64,000 nt of DNA from contig JBGCGJ010000005.1 of NCBI GenBank assembly GCA_045110675.1, positions 18,066 through 82,065 of the forward strand. The letters are read 5' to 3'. Position 1 is the stretch's first letter. Every line of letters begins with the position of its first letter. The DNA comes from JBALVT01 sp045110675 (GTDB taxonomy: Bacteria; Pseudomonadota; Gammaproteobacteria; Pseudomonadales; Halieaceae). Below are positions 35,382 through 44,149 of the stretch, in pieces. Made by a program: the position numbers and the translations under genes. The notes under the pieces were generated by a model, which was given only the letters and a program-made list of their open reading frames with translations, did not search any database and was not told the DNA's origin.

Positions 35382-35565
35382 TCAGGGACTCTCCGTTTCG
35401 GGCCAGTAGCGCACGATGAAATTTCCCAGCGTGACGTGCTGGTCACCAGTCTTCACCGGGTACAGTATGCGGAATCGATCCGATCCCAGGAACAGTGCGC
35501 GCAGACTCTGTACTGAAAATTGTTTTAGACTTGCGGCTAACAAGCCCCCGAACGTTATCGGCGAA
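35382..35565 (-). pseudogene. Collapsed copy of the MaoC-like gene at 37860-38330
   Basis: The minus strand reads QSLRALFLGSDRFRILYPVK, then TGDQHVTLGNFIVRYWPETES and a stop, matching the C-terminal part of the 156-aa MaoC-like protein (LQNLRALFLGSDRFRILRPVK...VTLGNFIVRYW). An internal stretch of 96 bp (32 codons) is missing, exactly in frame. Further upstream FGGLLAAS still resembles FGTIVAPG after more deletions. A 26-bp stretch (aatcgatccgatcccaggaa plus 6) is identical to the intact gene. No start codon or N-terminal half is left. Confidence 0.8.
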
Positions 35566-35650
35566 TACTTTTATACCCAAATAGACAACGCAGGGTTTTA
35601 AGAAACGATGTAGATTGCAATCCATACAATAAAAAGGCACCGGGATTGAC

Positions 35651-36958
35651 ATGAATACTCAAGCAGGGCCTCTTGAAACAATGCGGCACGAGCCAATGCG
35701 TGTCAGACAATGGTCTATCGTTGCTATCTGTATTGGCATTCTGGCGCTGGATGGGTACGACGTGCTATCTATCGCCTTTGCTGCACCTGGTATTACTGCT
35801 CAGTGGGGCATTTCCAAAGCGACCCTGGGAGTAGTCCTTTCACTCGAACTGATGGGAATGGCGGTAGGCTCGATTCTGATGGGGGCCCTGGCAGATAACC
35901 GTGGACGACGGCCAACATTATTACTTGGCCTTGTTATTCTCAGCGTGGGAATGTTGATTGCCGGTGTTGCCCCCAATGTATTCATTCTCGGAGCCGCTCG
36001 CGTGTTCACAGGGATAGGCATTGGTGGACTCCTGGCGGCCGCAACGGCGACTTCATCTGACTTTTGCAATGACAAAAACCGTTCACTTGCTGTGGTACTC
36101 GTGGCCGGTGGTTTTGCCTTTGGCGTCTATCTGGGTGCGACATTCCTTGCACCCTTGCTCAACCAGTTTGACTGGCGCGTTACCTTTTATTTGGGCGCTT
36201 TTTTAAGCCTGATATTCATTCCGCTGGTGTACTTTTTCGTACCTGAGACTGTCACCTTTATTGAGCGTAAACGGCCGGATGATGCGCTGGAGCGTATACA
36301 GAAAATCATGAAGCGTTTGGGGCACACCATTCCCGAATCCCTGCCTTCCAGGGAGGCCCGAGCAGCTGAGCCGGTGGGTATTGCCAACTTGTTTAAATCT
36401 GGCTTGGGTCCCATTACCTGTATTCTACTCTTTGCCTATTTGGGCAATGTGGGAACCTATTATTATTTCGTAAAATGGATTCCTACGATCGTCACGGATA
36501 TTGGCTATTCCACTTCCCAGGCAACCACCGTTTTAGGCGTTATCAGTTTGGGCGGGGTGATTGGGTCGATAGGGTTGAGCATCATTACCAGATTTATACC
36601 AATTCGGCCTTTGATGGCGCTCTGTTTGATCGCCGCCTCGATAGGGGTTGCCGCGTTTCCTTACTTTATGGAGACGCTGCAGAGCATGAAACTCGTGGGA
36701 TTCATAACAGGCCTATTTATTTTCGCGGCTATCTCCGGGTTTTTCGGTCTCTTTGCCGTATCTTACCCATCTTCACTTCTGGGTTCCGGTTCCGGTCTGG
36801 TGTTGGGCATTGGTCGTGGGGGCGCGGTATTGGGGCCAATGATCCCGGGTTTCTTGTTTGCAGCAGGCATGGTGCTGGAAAATATTGCCATTATAATGGC
36901 GGGGGGCTCGTTTTTGGCCGGTGTGGCAGTGTTGTTTTTACGACCGCAAAAAAAATGA
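35651..36958 (+). CDS. MFS permease, aromatic-acid (AAHS)-like
   Basis: Twelve-helix major facilitator of 435 aa. The loop 2-3 signature is GALADNRGRRPTLL, and LDGYDVLSIAFAAPGI in helix 1 is typical of the aromatic acid:H+ symporter family, where an Asp there is needed for transport. Likely imports a carboxylic acid for the nearby CoA pathways (inference). It lies between a ligase and an opposing enoyl-CoA hydratase operon, with the MaoC remnant just upstream. Confidence 0.9.
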   Translation: MNTQAGPLETMRHEPMRVRQWSIVAICIGILALDGYDVLSIAFAAPGITAQWGISKATLGVVLSLELMGMAVGSILMGALADNRGRRPTLLLGLVILSVGMLIAGVAPNVFILGAARVFTGIGIGGLLAAATATSSDFCNDKNRSLAVVLVAGGFAFGVYLGATFLAPLLNQFDWRVTFYLGAFLSLIFIPLVYFFVPETVTFIERKRPDDALERIQKIMKRLGHTIPESLPSREARAAEPVGIANLFKSGLGPITCILLFAYLGNVGTYYYFVKWIPTIVTDIGYSTSQATTVLGVISLGGVIGSIGLSIITRFIPIRPLMALCLIAASIGVAAFPYFMETLQSMKLVGFITGLFIFAAISGFFGLFAVSYPSSLLGSGSGLVLGIGRGGAVLGPMIPGFLFAAGMVLENIAIIMAGGSFLAGVAVLFLRPQKK

Positions 36959-37029
36959 GCATTACACGTCGGCAAACGATATGTAACCAATGAGCCCGTT
37001 TTCTGGTTCCTTACATTTAAACGATACTG

Positions 37030-37824
37030 TTAGTTGCCATTAAAGACTGGTTTTCTCTTTTCGACAAAAGCTGTCAACGCTTCAACAGTATCATTGCTGA
37101 CCAGCATGCATTCCTTTTCTTTTTGGATGCCATAATCCAATGTTGCGTCCACAGCTTGACGAAGCAATCGATTAATCGTCAATTTTGTTCCTTCAATTGC
37201 CATGCGTGGCCCGCTGCTCATCCGCATGGCGATTTCTTGCGCTTTTGTCATGAGCATGTCAGCAGTCACCACATGTCGAATAAGACCAATATCCTGTGCT
37301 TCGGCGGCGGTTAATCGATCTCCGGTGAGCAAAAATTCCTTGGCATTATTGATCCCCAGAAGTAACGGCCAGATGGCGGCACCACCATCGCCTGCAACAT
37401 AACCGGCGGTTACGTGCGTATCGGCGAAAACCGCGTTTTCTGAAGCAATGACAAAATCGCAAAATAAGGCCAATGTGGATCCAAGCCCCATGGCATAGCC
37501 ATTGACAGCAGCAATGATCGGCTGTGGCACATCGAGAAGATCCATAATGATCTTGTGTCCTTCTTCGGTCATGGCATCGATTTGTTCACGATTCATGCTC
37601 AGGCCGTGCTTTAGATCTCCCCCGGCACAAAACGCTGACCCGGCCCCCGTTAAAATAATTGCCCTCGTTTGTTTATCCTGTGCTATATCCGCGAATACCT
37701 GCGAGAGCTCTTTGTGTAGATACTGATCAGTGGCATTGCGCGCTTCCGGTCTGTTAAGGGTGACGGTTAGCACGCCTTCGCTGCGACAAAATTTTATAAA
37801 GTCGTAGTCCTGATAGTTCATCAT
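37030..37824 (-). CDS. Enoyl-CoA hydratase/isomerase-family protein
   Basis: Crotonase-fold protein of 264 aa with the oxyanion-hole segments AFCAGGDLKHG and AVNGYAMGLGS. By motif alignment, of the two catalytic glutamates of enoyl-CoA hydratase, the one near LLTGDR is present (Glu163) and the other is replaced (FADTHV, His137). It may therefore hydrate poorly and do another crotonase reaction. Last gene of the operon HAO homologue - RidA - MaoC-like - this gene (35 bp gap). ATG 37824 or 37821. Confidence 0.88.
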   Translation of the reverse strand: MMNYQDYDFIKFCRSEGVLTVTLNRPEARNATDQYLHKELSQVFADIAQDKQTRAIILTGAGSAFCAGGDLKHGLSMNREQIDAMTEEGHKIIMDLLDVPQPIIAAVNGYAMGLGSTLALFCDFVIASENAVFADTHVTAGYVAGDGGAAIWPLLLGINNAKEFLLTGDRLTAAEAQDIGLIRHVVTADMLMTKAQEIAMRMSSGPRMAIEGTKLTINRLLRQAVDATLDYGIQKEKECMLVSNDTVEALTAFVEKRKPVFNGN

Positions 37825-37859
37825 GGTCTCCCGGTAGTTACTGCGAAGGCGGTTGTGGG

Positions 37860-38330
37860 CTATTGATTTGTTTCTGACCAGTACCGCACAATGAAATTCC
37901 CCAAGGTGACGGGCTGCTCTTCGCCATTACTGTGCCAGCTGAAATCATAGTGAACGGCGAAACCTTCTTCACGTACTTCAACGCGTTCCACCGTAAATTG
38001 CAGTGACAGCTGGTCCCCTGCTTTAACTGGGCGCAGTATGCGAAATCGATCCGATCCCAGGAACAGTGCACGTAAATTCTGCAGCTCAACGTTTTCGAAA
38101 TAGACCGAGTGGATCAGAGAAAGCGTAAACATGCCTGGTGCGACGATGGTGCCAAATGGCGAAGCGGCACAGCGCTCTTCATCAAAGTGAAACCAGTCCA
38201 GCTGATTTACCGAACGGCAAAATTGCTGAATCATCTCTTTATTGGCAATGAGTGGCTCGGAGGTGAATAGCACCTGGCCTGTGCGTGACTGGAAATCTTC
38301 CAGCCCGGTGATGACGAGTTTTCCGCTCAT
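37860..38330 (-). CDS. MaoC/NodN-like hotdog-fold protein
   Basis: A 156-aa hotdog protein with the hydratase-like segment NQLDWFHFDEERCAASPFGTIVAPGMFTLSLI. This gives Asp and His spaced as in NodN-type MaoC proteins, which act as (R)-hydratases or thioester binders. ATG overlaps the RidA stop (TAATG), so translation is coupled. A collapsed paralogue lies at 35382-35565. Substrate unknown; a CoA thioester is expected. Confidence 0.85.
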   Translation of the reverse strand: MSGKLVITGLEDFQSRTGQVLFTSEPLIANKEMIQQFCRSVNQLDWFHFDEERCAASPFGTIVAPGMFTLSLIHSVYFENVELQNLRALFLGSDRFRILRPVKAGDQLSLQFTVERVEVREEGFAVHYDFSWHSNGEEQPVTLGNFIVRYWSETNQ

Positions 38331-38821
38331 TATTCGAAATACACCTCTGCTTCAATTTCCACCGACATACCCATGGGTAGTGATGCCATACCCACCGCCG
38401 CGCGCGAGTGGGCGGCCACTTCCGGAGGAAAGGCCTGGTTGATCAGGTTGGAGAAGGCGTCTATCACCGGCGTCTGTTGGGTAAAATCCGGCGTGCAGTT
38501 GACCATGCCAAAAACACGGCCAAACGCGGTAATGCGATCCAGCGATCCCAACTCGGCCTTCAGGCTGCTCAGAATGGCGAGACTAGTAAGTTGGGCGGCC
38601 TCTGTGGCCTGTTCCAGGTTCAGGTCCTGACCGACTTTCCCGAACAAGTTAGTGGCGAGGGTGCCATCCGCATTGAGAGGTCCGTGGCCTGAAACCAGGG
38701 CGCGGTTACCTATCACTCGCACAAAGGGGAACTTGGCGACGACCCCTGGGGGTAACTGAATAGGTCCGGGTAAAGTGAAACCCAGCTCGGCGATTTTATC
38801 TGCTACTGCGTCGTTGCTCAT
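38330..38821 (-). CDS. RidA family (YjgF/YER057c) protein
   Basis: A 163-aa RidA-like protein, slightly longer than E. coli RidA. The conserved Arg that binds the imine carboxylate is present (AHSRAAVGMASLPMGMSVEIEAE), so it may hydrolyse enamines or imines to keto acids and ammonia. It sits 10 bp downstream of the FMN enzyme, suggesting a shared pathway that releases a reactive imine or enol. GAGGAA ribosome site. Confidence 0.87.
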   Translation of the reverse strand: MSNDAVADKIAELGFTLPGPIQLPPGVVAKFPFVRVIGNRALVSGHGPLNADGTLATNLFGKVGQDLNLEQATEAAQLTSLAILSSLKAELGSLDRITAFGRVFGMVNCTPDFTQQTPVIDAFSNLINQAFPPEVAAHSRAAVGMASLPMGMSVEIEAEVYFE

Positions 38822-38831
38822 TGCACATTCC

Positions 38832-39998
38832 TCATGCTTGTTGATTGCTCATAATACTGTCGCCATTGACCTGATCCAGTGTGGCCGCTCCCATGAAGAT
38901 CATGTCCCGCTCCACCTCTGAGCGCAGCAAGTGCAAGGCTCGTTCTACCCCTTGCTGGCCGCCGGCGGCAAGGCCGTAGCAGTAAAGACGCGAACCAGTG
39001 CAGGCGGTTGCACCCAGGGCAATGGCTTTGAGTATGTCTGTGCCTCGGCGTATGCCGGAATCAAAGATGACTTCTACCTGGTCGCCCACCGCGTCCACAA
39101 CAGCGGGCAGCATATCCAGTGTGGCGGGGGCGGTGTCAAAGTGGCGTGCTCCCTGGTTGGAAAGAATCACCGCAGACACGCCGGCATCTACTGCGGCACG
39201 CATGTCTTCTACTGCTACCAATCCCTTTACCGCAAAGGGTCCATCCCATTGCTGGCGCATCCATGCCAGGTCGTCCCAGGTGATATTGGTGATTAACTGA
39301 TGTGCCAGCCAATTCATATCTCGTTCCGGGGAATCCATATATTTGTCGTAGAGACCGAAGCCAGGCATAGGTACAGTGCCGAAGGCCCAACGTGGGTGAC
39401 ACGCTATAGAGGCCATCGCCTTGAGCGTGAAAGCCGGGGGAACGCCGAATCCGCTGCGAGCATCGCGCTCCCGGTTACCGTGTACCGGGTTGTCCACGGT
39501 GACAATTAGAGCATCGTATCCAGTATCTTTGGCCAGCTGAATCATGTCTGCCATCACTTCCCGTGAGCGGCATGGCTGTAGCTGGAAAAACCGTGGGCCC
39601 TCTGAAGCTGCGGCGATATCTTCCGGGCGGGTATTGGTCCAGCCTGACATGGCAAAGGCAGTGCCGTATTTGTGGGAGGCCCGGGCCACGCCAATCTCCC
39701 CCTGGCGGTGTAGATATTTCAGCCCGCCCGCAGGGCCCGCGAAATAGGGCCACTCTATGCGCTGGCCGAGCACCGTTGTGGAAGCGTCTACGCTTTCCAC
39801 GCCGCTGCAATAGCGGGGTTTCAAACAGTAGCGGCCAAAGGCAGCTGTATTTGCGGTCAGTGTGGTTTCGTCGTCGGAGCCGCCATTGACGTGATCGAAA
39901 AGAGGAAAGGGCAGGGCGCGCTTTGCCGCTTTCCGCAAGTCTGCGATGTTATGGCATTTGCTCATTTTCCGGCTGAAGGCCACCTTGTTATCGCTCAT
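38832..39998 (-). CDS. FMN-dependent alpha-hydroxy-acid oxidase-family protein with altered active site
   Basis: A 388-aa TIM-barrel protein of the glycolate oxidase/L-lactate dehydrogenase family. FMN and barrel motifs are kept: TVDNPVHGNRERD, VKGLVAVEDM (Lys258), RRGTDILKAIALGA, and Arg285. Three expected catalytic residues differ by motif alignment: the N-terminal Tyr is His36 (FDHVNGG), the Tyr of FQLY is Gln141 (FQLQ), and the base His of SNHGGR is Gln282 (SNQGAR). Normal hydroxy-acid oxidation is therefore doubtful. First gene of the operon with RidA, a MaoC-like and a crotonase-like gene. Confidence 0.88.
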   Translation of the reverse strand: MSDNKVAFSRKMSKCHNIADLRKAAKRALPFPLFDHVNGGSDDETTLTANTAAFGRYCLKPRYCSGVESVDASTTVLGQRIEWPYFAGPAGGLKYLHRQGEIGVARASHKYGTAFAMSGWTNTRPEDIAAASEGPRFFQLQPCRSREVMADMIQLAKDTGYDALIVTVDNPVHGNRERDARSGFGVPPAFTLKAMASIACHPRWAFGTVPMPGFGLYDKYMDSPERDMNWLAHQLITNITWDDLAWMRQQWDGPFAVKGLVAVEDMRAAVDAGVSAVILSNQGARHFDTAPATLDMLPAVVDAVGDQVEVIFDSGIRRGTDILKAIALGATACTGSRLYCYGLAAGGQQGVERALHLLRSEVERDMIFMGAATLDQVNGDSIMSNQQA

Positions 39999-40181
39999 TT
40001 CGCGTCTCTATGCTCGTGCTTTTAAAGTGCTAAGTATTGTCAATCTTTGCAGTTCGCGCCTTGTTAAATTGAGTAAGTCGGTAGTCTTGAGTAGGGCGTT
40101 GACTGACCATATTCCCACTTTGATAAGGCGAAATTCCGGGCCGCTGATAAGCTCCATCAAAATAATACCTGGAAGCTAATC

Positions 40182-41270
40182 ATGTTGGACTCATACCTGT
40201 TCCGCGTATTTGTCATTCCCTCGGCAGTCTTTCTGTCGGTAGTGTTCGGCGGCTCTTACGGTACTGGCAGAGAGGTGATGGAGTTTATCAGCCGGCACGG
40301 CCCGATGGGCGGCCTGCTGTCGATTATCGCAGTCGTCGTGACTTATAGCGTATTACTATTTGCGACCTTTGAATTGGCAAGGTTGTTCCAGCACTACGAA
40401 TACCGCAGTTTTTTCGAGAAACTACTGGGGCGATTCTGGTTTTTGTATGAGATTGTTATTCTTCTGGGCATGATTATAACCCTGGCTGTGTGTACCACCG
40501 CCGCCGGTGTCATCGCAGATTCCCGTTTCGGTTTTCCGGCCTGGGCTGGCAGCGTGGCCCTGCTGTTGATTGTGTTTGTGCTGACCTATCAGGGCCGTGC
40601 ATTGGTGGAGAAAACCATGATACTGGCGGTATTGTCCCTCGGGGCTGTGTTGGTGGCCCTGGTGGTGCAATTGGCCGGAGAGCCCGCCGAGCAAATTCGG
40701 GCAGCTTTTGCCAGCGAGCCGGTGCAGTGGGATGCCTGGCAAGGTGGTATGCAATATGCGCTGGTTAACGGTGGCTTTATCCCGTTGTTACTGTTCTGCG
40801 CCCGAGGTATTCAAAGCCGTTCTCAAGCGGGTATGGCTGCAGTTACGGCAGCTACCTTTGCCGTTATTCCGGGCCTGGTTCTCCATTTTTCTTTCATGAG
40901 CCTCTATCCGGCAATTACAACGGAAGAATTGCCCGCCTATCAGCTGATGAGCACAGTGGGTTCTCCCCTGTTCCTGGATATTTATATTGCGGTTCTCTTC
41001 GTGTTGGTCGCCCAGACTGGCGTCGGCATGTTGCAGGGCTTTCTGGAACGGATTGATAGCTGGCACACCGAGCGTTTTGACCGGCCCCTCAATCATTTGG
41101 GTCACGGTCTGGTAGCTGTCGGAATGGTTGCAGGCAGCATGGCCCTCGGCAGTATGGGCATTATCGCCTTGATACTCACGGGATACACTTTTCTCGCGCT
41201 GAGTTTCATCCTGGTGTTTGCGGTGCCGCTTCTGACCCGAGGAATGTGGCTGATATTTCGCGCGCAGTAA
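40182..41270 (+). CDS. YkvI-family membrane protein
   Basis: Integral membrane protein of 362 aa with about ten hydrophobic segments; the GGSYGTGREVMEFISRHGPMGG start is typical of the YkvI group (COG3949), distantly related to amino-acid/sodium symporters. Transport role presumed, substrate unknown. GGAAG ribosome site, seven bases. It lies between the divergent FMN operon and the AraC regulator, 90 bp upstream of the latter, so it may be linked to the downstream catabolic cluster as an uptake protein. Confidence 0.85.
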   Translation: MLDSYLFRVFVIPSAVFLSVVFGGSYGTGREVMEFISRHGPMGGLLSIIAVVVTYSVLLFATFELARLFQHYEYRSFFEKLLGRFWFLYEIVILLGMIITLAVCTTAAGVIADSRFGFPAWAGSVALLLIVFVLTYQGRALVEKTMILAVLSLGAVLVALVVQLAGEPAEQIRAAFASEPVQWDAWQGGMQYALVNGGFIPLLLFCARGIQSRSQAGMAAVTAATFAVIPGLVLHFSFMSLYPAITTEELPAYQLMSTVGSPLFLDIYIAVLFVLVAQTGVGMLQGFLERIDSWHTERFDRPLNHLGHGLVAVGMVAGSMALGSMGIIALILTGYTFLALSFILVFAVPLLTRGMWLIFRAQ

Positions 41271-41360
41271 AATCACCTGAAGCGTCTGTGGTAGCGCGGC
41301 TTGTCACTGGGGTAGCGCTGTGGTCAAATCTGAGTTCCAGTCTGCCACAGAAATCCAATA

Positions 41361-42380
41361 ATGCTTGAGGCTGAACACTCAACCATCGGCCCCATCGGGA
41401 CGATCATTGCACAGGCCATCGAAGGAGCGGGGCAGGATCCCGCTGCGCTGTTTGCCGAGGCGGGCCTCGACCTGGACGCTTTGCGTGACCCCCATGTGCG
41501 GATGCCAGCGGATGCTCTGCAATCCCTGTTATTGCTGGCTCAAGAGCGTCTTAATGACCCGATTTTCGGTCTGCGCCTCGCGAACTACGTTCATCCGACT
41601 TCTTTTTATTCCCTGGGAATTGCGATGTGTTTCAGTGAAACCCTGGAGGATTTTCTGGATCGCTACGTCAAGTATTACCGGCTGATCACTACCAACGATG
41701 CCCTGGAGACCAGTGTTGAGGACGACTTCTATTCCCTAAAGGCCACCCCACGTGAGGGTATGCCTTTGATTCCCATTCGAGTGGACGGGTTCGCGTCGTT
41801 GACGGTGAGCACAATTCGAGTTGCCCTTGGAAGTGATTTTAAACCCCAGTCAGTGTCACTCGCCAGGCCCAGGCCCCTGGGCGTTGAGAACAAGTATGAA
41901 GAGCTGTTTGGCTGCCCCGTCATCTTCGATACAGCCGTGACCGCTCTAGTAATCTCACGGGATGATTTGGCCAGAAAGCTTCCTGCGGCTAATCCTGAAT
42001 TGACTAAGATGTATGAGCAGCTCACTGTAGACCACCTGGCGAAAATAGATCGAGCTGACTTCCCGGCCAGGGTGCACAAGGAATTGATAAAATTATTGCC
42101 CACTGGCGTGTCGGGGAAAGACCTGGTGGCTCAGGCTCTGAATATGAGCACCCGCACACTTTACAACAAGCTCGAAAGCTCGGGAACCACTTATCGTGAA
42201 GTGTTGGACGATACACGTCGAGATCTGGCGGAGGGCTATATTCGTCAGGACCTGCCCATCTACGAAATAGCTTATCTGATAGGGTTTTCAGATACCGCCA
42301 ATTTTTCTCGGGCGTTCAAGAAGTGGACAGGAAAGTCTCCCATCGAGTTTAGAGAGGTGGAATCTCCCAACGCGGGCTAG
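41361..42380 (+). CDS. AraC-family transcriptional regulator
   Basis: A 339-aa regulator with an N-terminal ligand-binding domain of the Arabinose_bd type (about residues 15-200) and two C-terminal HTH motifs (NMSTRTLYNKLESSGTTYREVL; IYEIAYLIGFSDTANFSRAFKKWTG). Located 109 bp upstream of the ligase-Paa-like cluster on the same strand, it is the likely activator. It resembles the second AraC protein at 49506 in its layout and HTH. Confidence 0.9.
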   Translation: MLEAEHSTIGPIGTIIAQAIEGAGQDPAALFAEAGLDLDALRDPHVRMPADALQSLLLLAQERLNDPIFGLRLANYVHPTSFYSLGIAMCFSETLEDFLDRYVKYYRLITTNDALETSVEDDFYSLKATPREGMPLIPIRVDGFASLTVSTIRVALGSDFKPQSVSLARPRPLGVENKYEELFGCPVIFDTAVTALVISRDDLARKLPAANPELTKMYEQLTVDHLAKIDRADFPARVHKELIKLLPTGVSGKDLVAQALNMSTRTLYNKLESSGTTYREVLDDTRRDLAEGYIRQDLPIYEIAYLIGFSDTANFSRAFKKWTGKSPIEFREVESPNAG

Positions 42381-42489
42381 GCTGCCCTCGGCCTTTTCTT
42401 TTGACCCCACACTTGCCCATTTTGATATGGGGGCCTTCAGGCGGTTGAAATACAGTCGCTGACTCTGTTTTGTTTTAATCGAGGACATT

Positions 42490-44058
42490 ATGTCAGCCCA
42501 AAGTCTCTATCAGGGCGATACCTATTTCGACCTTATCCTCAAGGGCTTGCAGCGCTGGCCGGAGCGTGAAGCAATAGTTGATGCCGGTGGAGTGAGCCTC
42601 ACCTACGCTGAACTTGAAGAGCGTATATGGAGGGTTGCAAGAGTATTGAGAGATGCCGGGCTGAAACCTGGTGATGGTGTCGCACAATTGGCTGCGAACC
42701 GTGTCGATACATTTGCGACAATGGCGGCCACGCTGGCAAATGGAATGCGCTATACGCCGCTGCACCCGATGGGGTCCCTCGAGGATCAGTTATTTATCCT
42801 GGATGATGCCGAGATCAAACTGCTGGTTGTAGACGTTCCCTATTTTTCCGAGCGTGGTATAGCGCTGCAAGAGGGCGCATCGGACGCGCTTCATGTTTAC
42901 ACATTGGGTGAAGCAGAGTTCGGTAGCAGCTTGCCTGTACTGGCCGATCAGGCAGAACCAGAGATGCTTTCAGAACTGCCGGGCTTCGATGATATTGCCT
43001 GGGTAAGTTATACCGGCGGCACCACGGGTAAGCCCAAAGGTGTCATCATGACCCAGGGAAGCATGGCGGCAAAAAGCGTAATTTCCATGGCCGAATGGCA
43101 GTGGCCGAAGGAAATTCGCTACCTGGCCTCATCGCCGATCAGTCACGCGGCGGGCTTCTTGCTGATTCCAACCTTTCTCAATGGCGGCAAGGTTTACCTG
43201 ACGTCGGGCTTCGATCCTGATCAGGTGTTGGACCTGGTGGAAAAAGAACGCGTCAACACTCTGTTTTTGGTGCCGACCATGATCTATGTCCTCATGGACC
43301 ACCCTCGCATCCGCGGCGCTGATCTGTCCAGTATCGAATCGATTATTTACGCTTCCGCACCCATGTCACCCACTCGCCTGCGTGAGGCCCTACAACTATT
43401 TGGCCCAGTCATGCTTCAGTGCTATGGGCAGACCGAGTGCATTCACCTGACTATGATGCGCAAAGAAGAACACACTCTGGAGAAACCCGAGCGACTTGCA
43501 TCCTGCGGCAAGCCCCCCGCAGGAGTAAGGATGGCGCTATTGGATGAAGGCGGTGATGAAGTCGCGCCCGGTGAGGTTGGCGAGGTGTGCATCCGCAGCG
43601 CGGCAGTAATGCGCGGTTACTGGAAAAGACCAGAAGCAACGGCGCAGGCGCTGGCTGGCGGTTGGCTGCATACCGGTGACCTGGCGCGGCAGGATGAGGA
43701 GGGCTTTTACTACTTGGTCGACCGCGCCAAAGACATGATTATCAGCGGAGGCTTCAACATCTATCCGCGAGAAGTAGAAGACGTGTTAACCGCCCATCCA
43801 GCGATTGCCCTGGCTGCAGTGATTGGCGTACCTGATGAAAAGTGGGGAGAGAAAGTTGTTGCGGTCGTAGTGCCCAGAGAGGGTCAAACGGTGCAGCCAC
43901 GAGAATTAATTGAATTGGTAAAAACCCGTAAGGGCGCAATCCAGGCGCCGAAACAAATAGACGTGGTCGATGCCCTGCCGCAGACAGCGCTGGGCAAAAC
44001 CGATAAGAAGGCTCTGCGCAAGCAGTACTGGGGCGACAGAGAAAGAATGGTCAACTGA
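42490..44058 (+). CDS. Acyl-/aryl-CoA ligase (AMP-forming)
   Basis: A 522-aa ANL ligase with VSYTGGTTGKPKGVIMTQ (P-loop), CYGQTECIHLTMM, GWLHTGDLA, DRAKDMIISGGFNIYPREVEDVL and LPQTALGKTDKKAL. It should activate the pathway's starting acid to its CoA ester, analogous to PaaK in the phenylacetate route. GAGGA five bases before ATG. A regulated gap of 91 bp separates it from the paaA-like gene. Confidence 0.9.
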   Translation: MSAQSLYQGDTYFDLILKGLQRWPEREAIVDAGGVSLTYAELEERIWRVARVLRDAGLKPGDGVAQLAANRVDTFATMAATLANGMRYTPLHPMGSLEDQLFILDDAEIKLLVVDVPYFSERGIALQEGASDALHVYTLGEAEFGSSLPVLADQAEPEMLSELPGFDDIAWVSYTGGTTGKPKGVIMTQGSMAAKSVISMAEWQWPKEIRYLASSPISHAAGFLLIPTFLNGGKVYLTSGFDPDQVLDLVEKERVNTLFLVPTMIYVLMDHPRIRGADLSSIESIIYASAPMSPTRLREALQLFGPVMLQCYGQTECIHLTMMRKEEHTLEKPERLASCGKPPAGVRMALLDEGGDEVAPGEVGEVCIRSAAVMRGYWKRPEATAQALAGGWLHTGDLARQDEEGFYYLVDRAKDMIISGGFNIYPREVEDVLTAHPAIALAAVIGVPDEKWGEKVVAVVVPREGQTVQPRELIELVKTRKGAIQAPKQIDVVDALPQTALGKTDKKALRKQYWGDRERMVN

Positions 44059-44075
44059 CCAGCACTTTACATTAA

Positions 44076-44122
44076 TTGACCGCAGGTAATAATTTACATA
44101 CTGTATGGTAGGTATGTATAAA
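44076..44122 (+). promoter_or_regulatory. Candidate promoter/operator before the Paa-like genes
   Basis: TTGACC at 44076-44081 could be a -35. Overlapping where the -10 would lie is an inverted repeat ACATAC (44096-44101) / GTATGT (44112-44117), with an inner CATAC-T-GTATG palindrome. This would fit control by the TetR protein encoded at 50546. -10 match is weak. Confidence 0.4.
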
Positions 44123-44149
44123 TGATCTAACGAAAGAAGAGGCAAAGCT

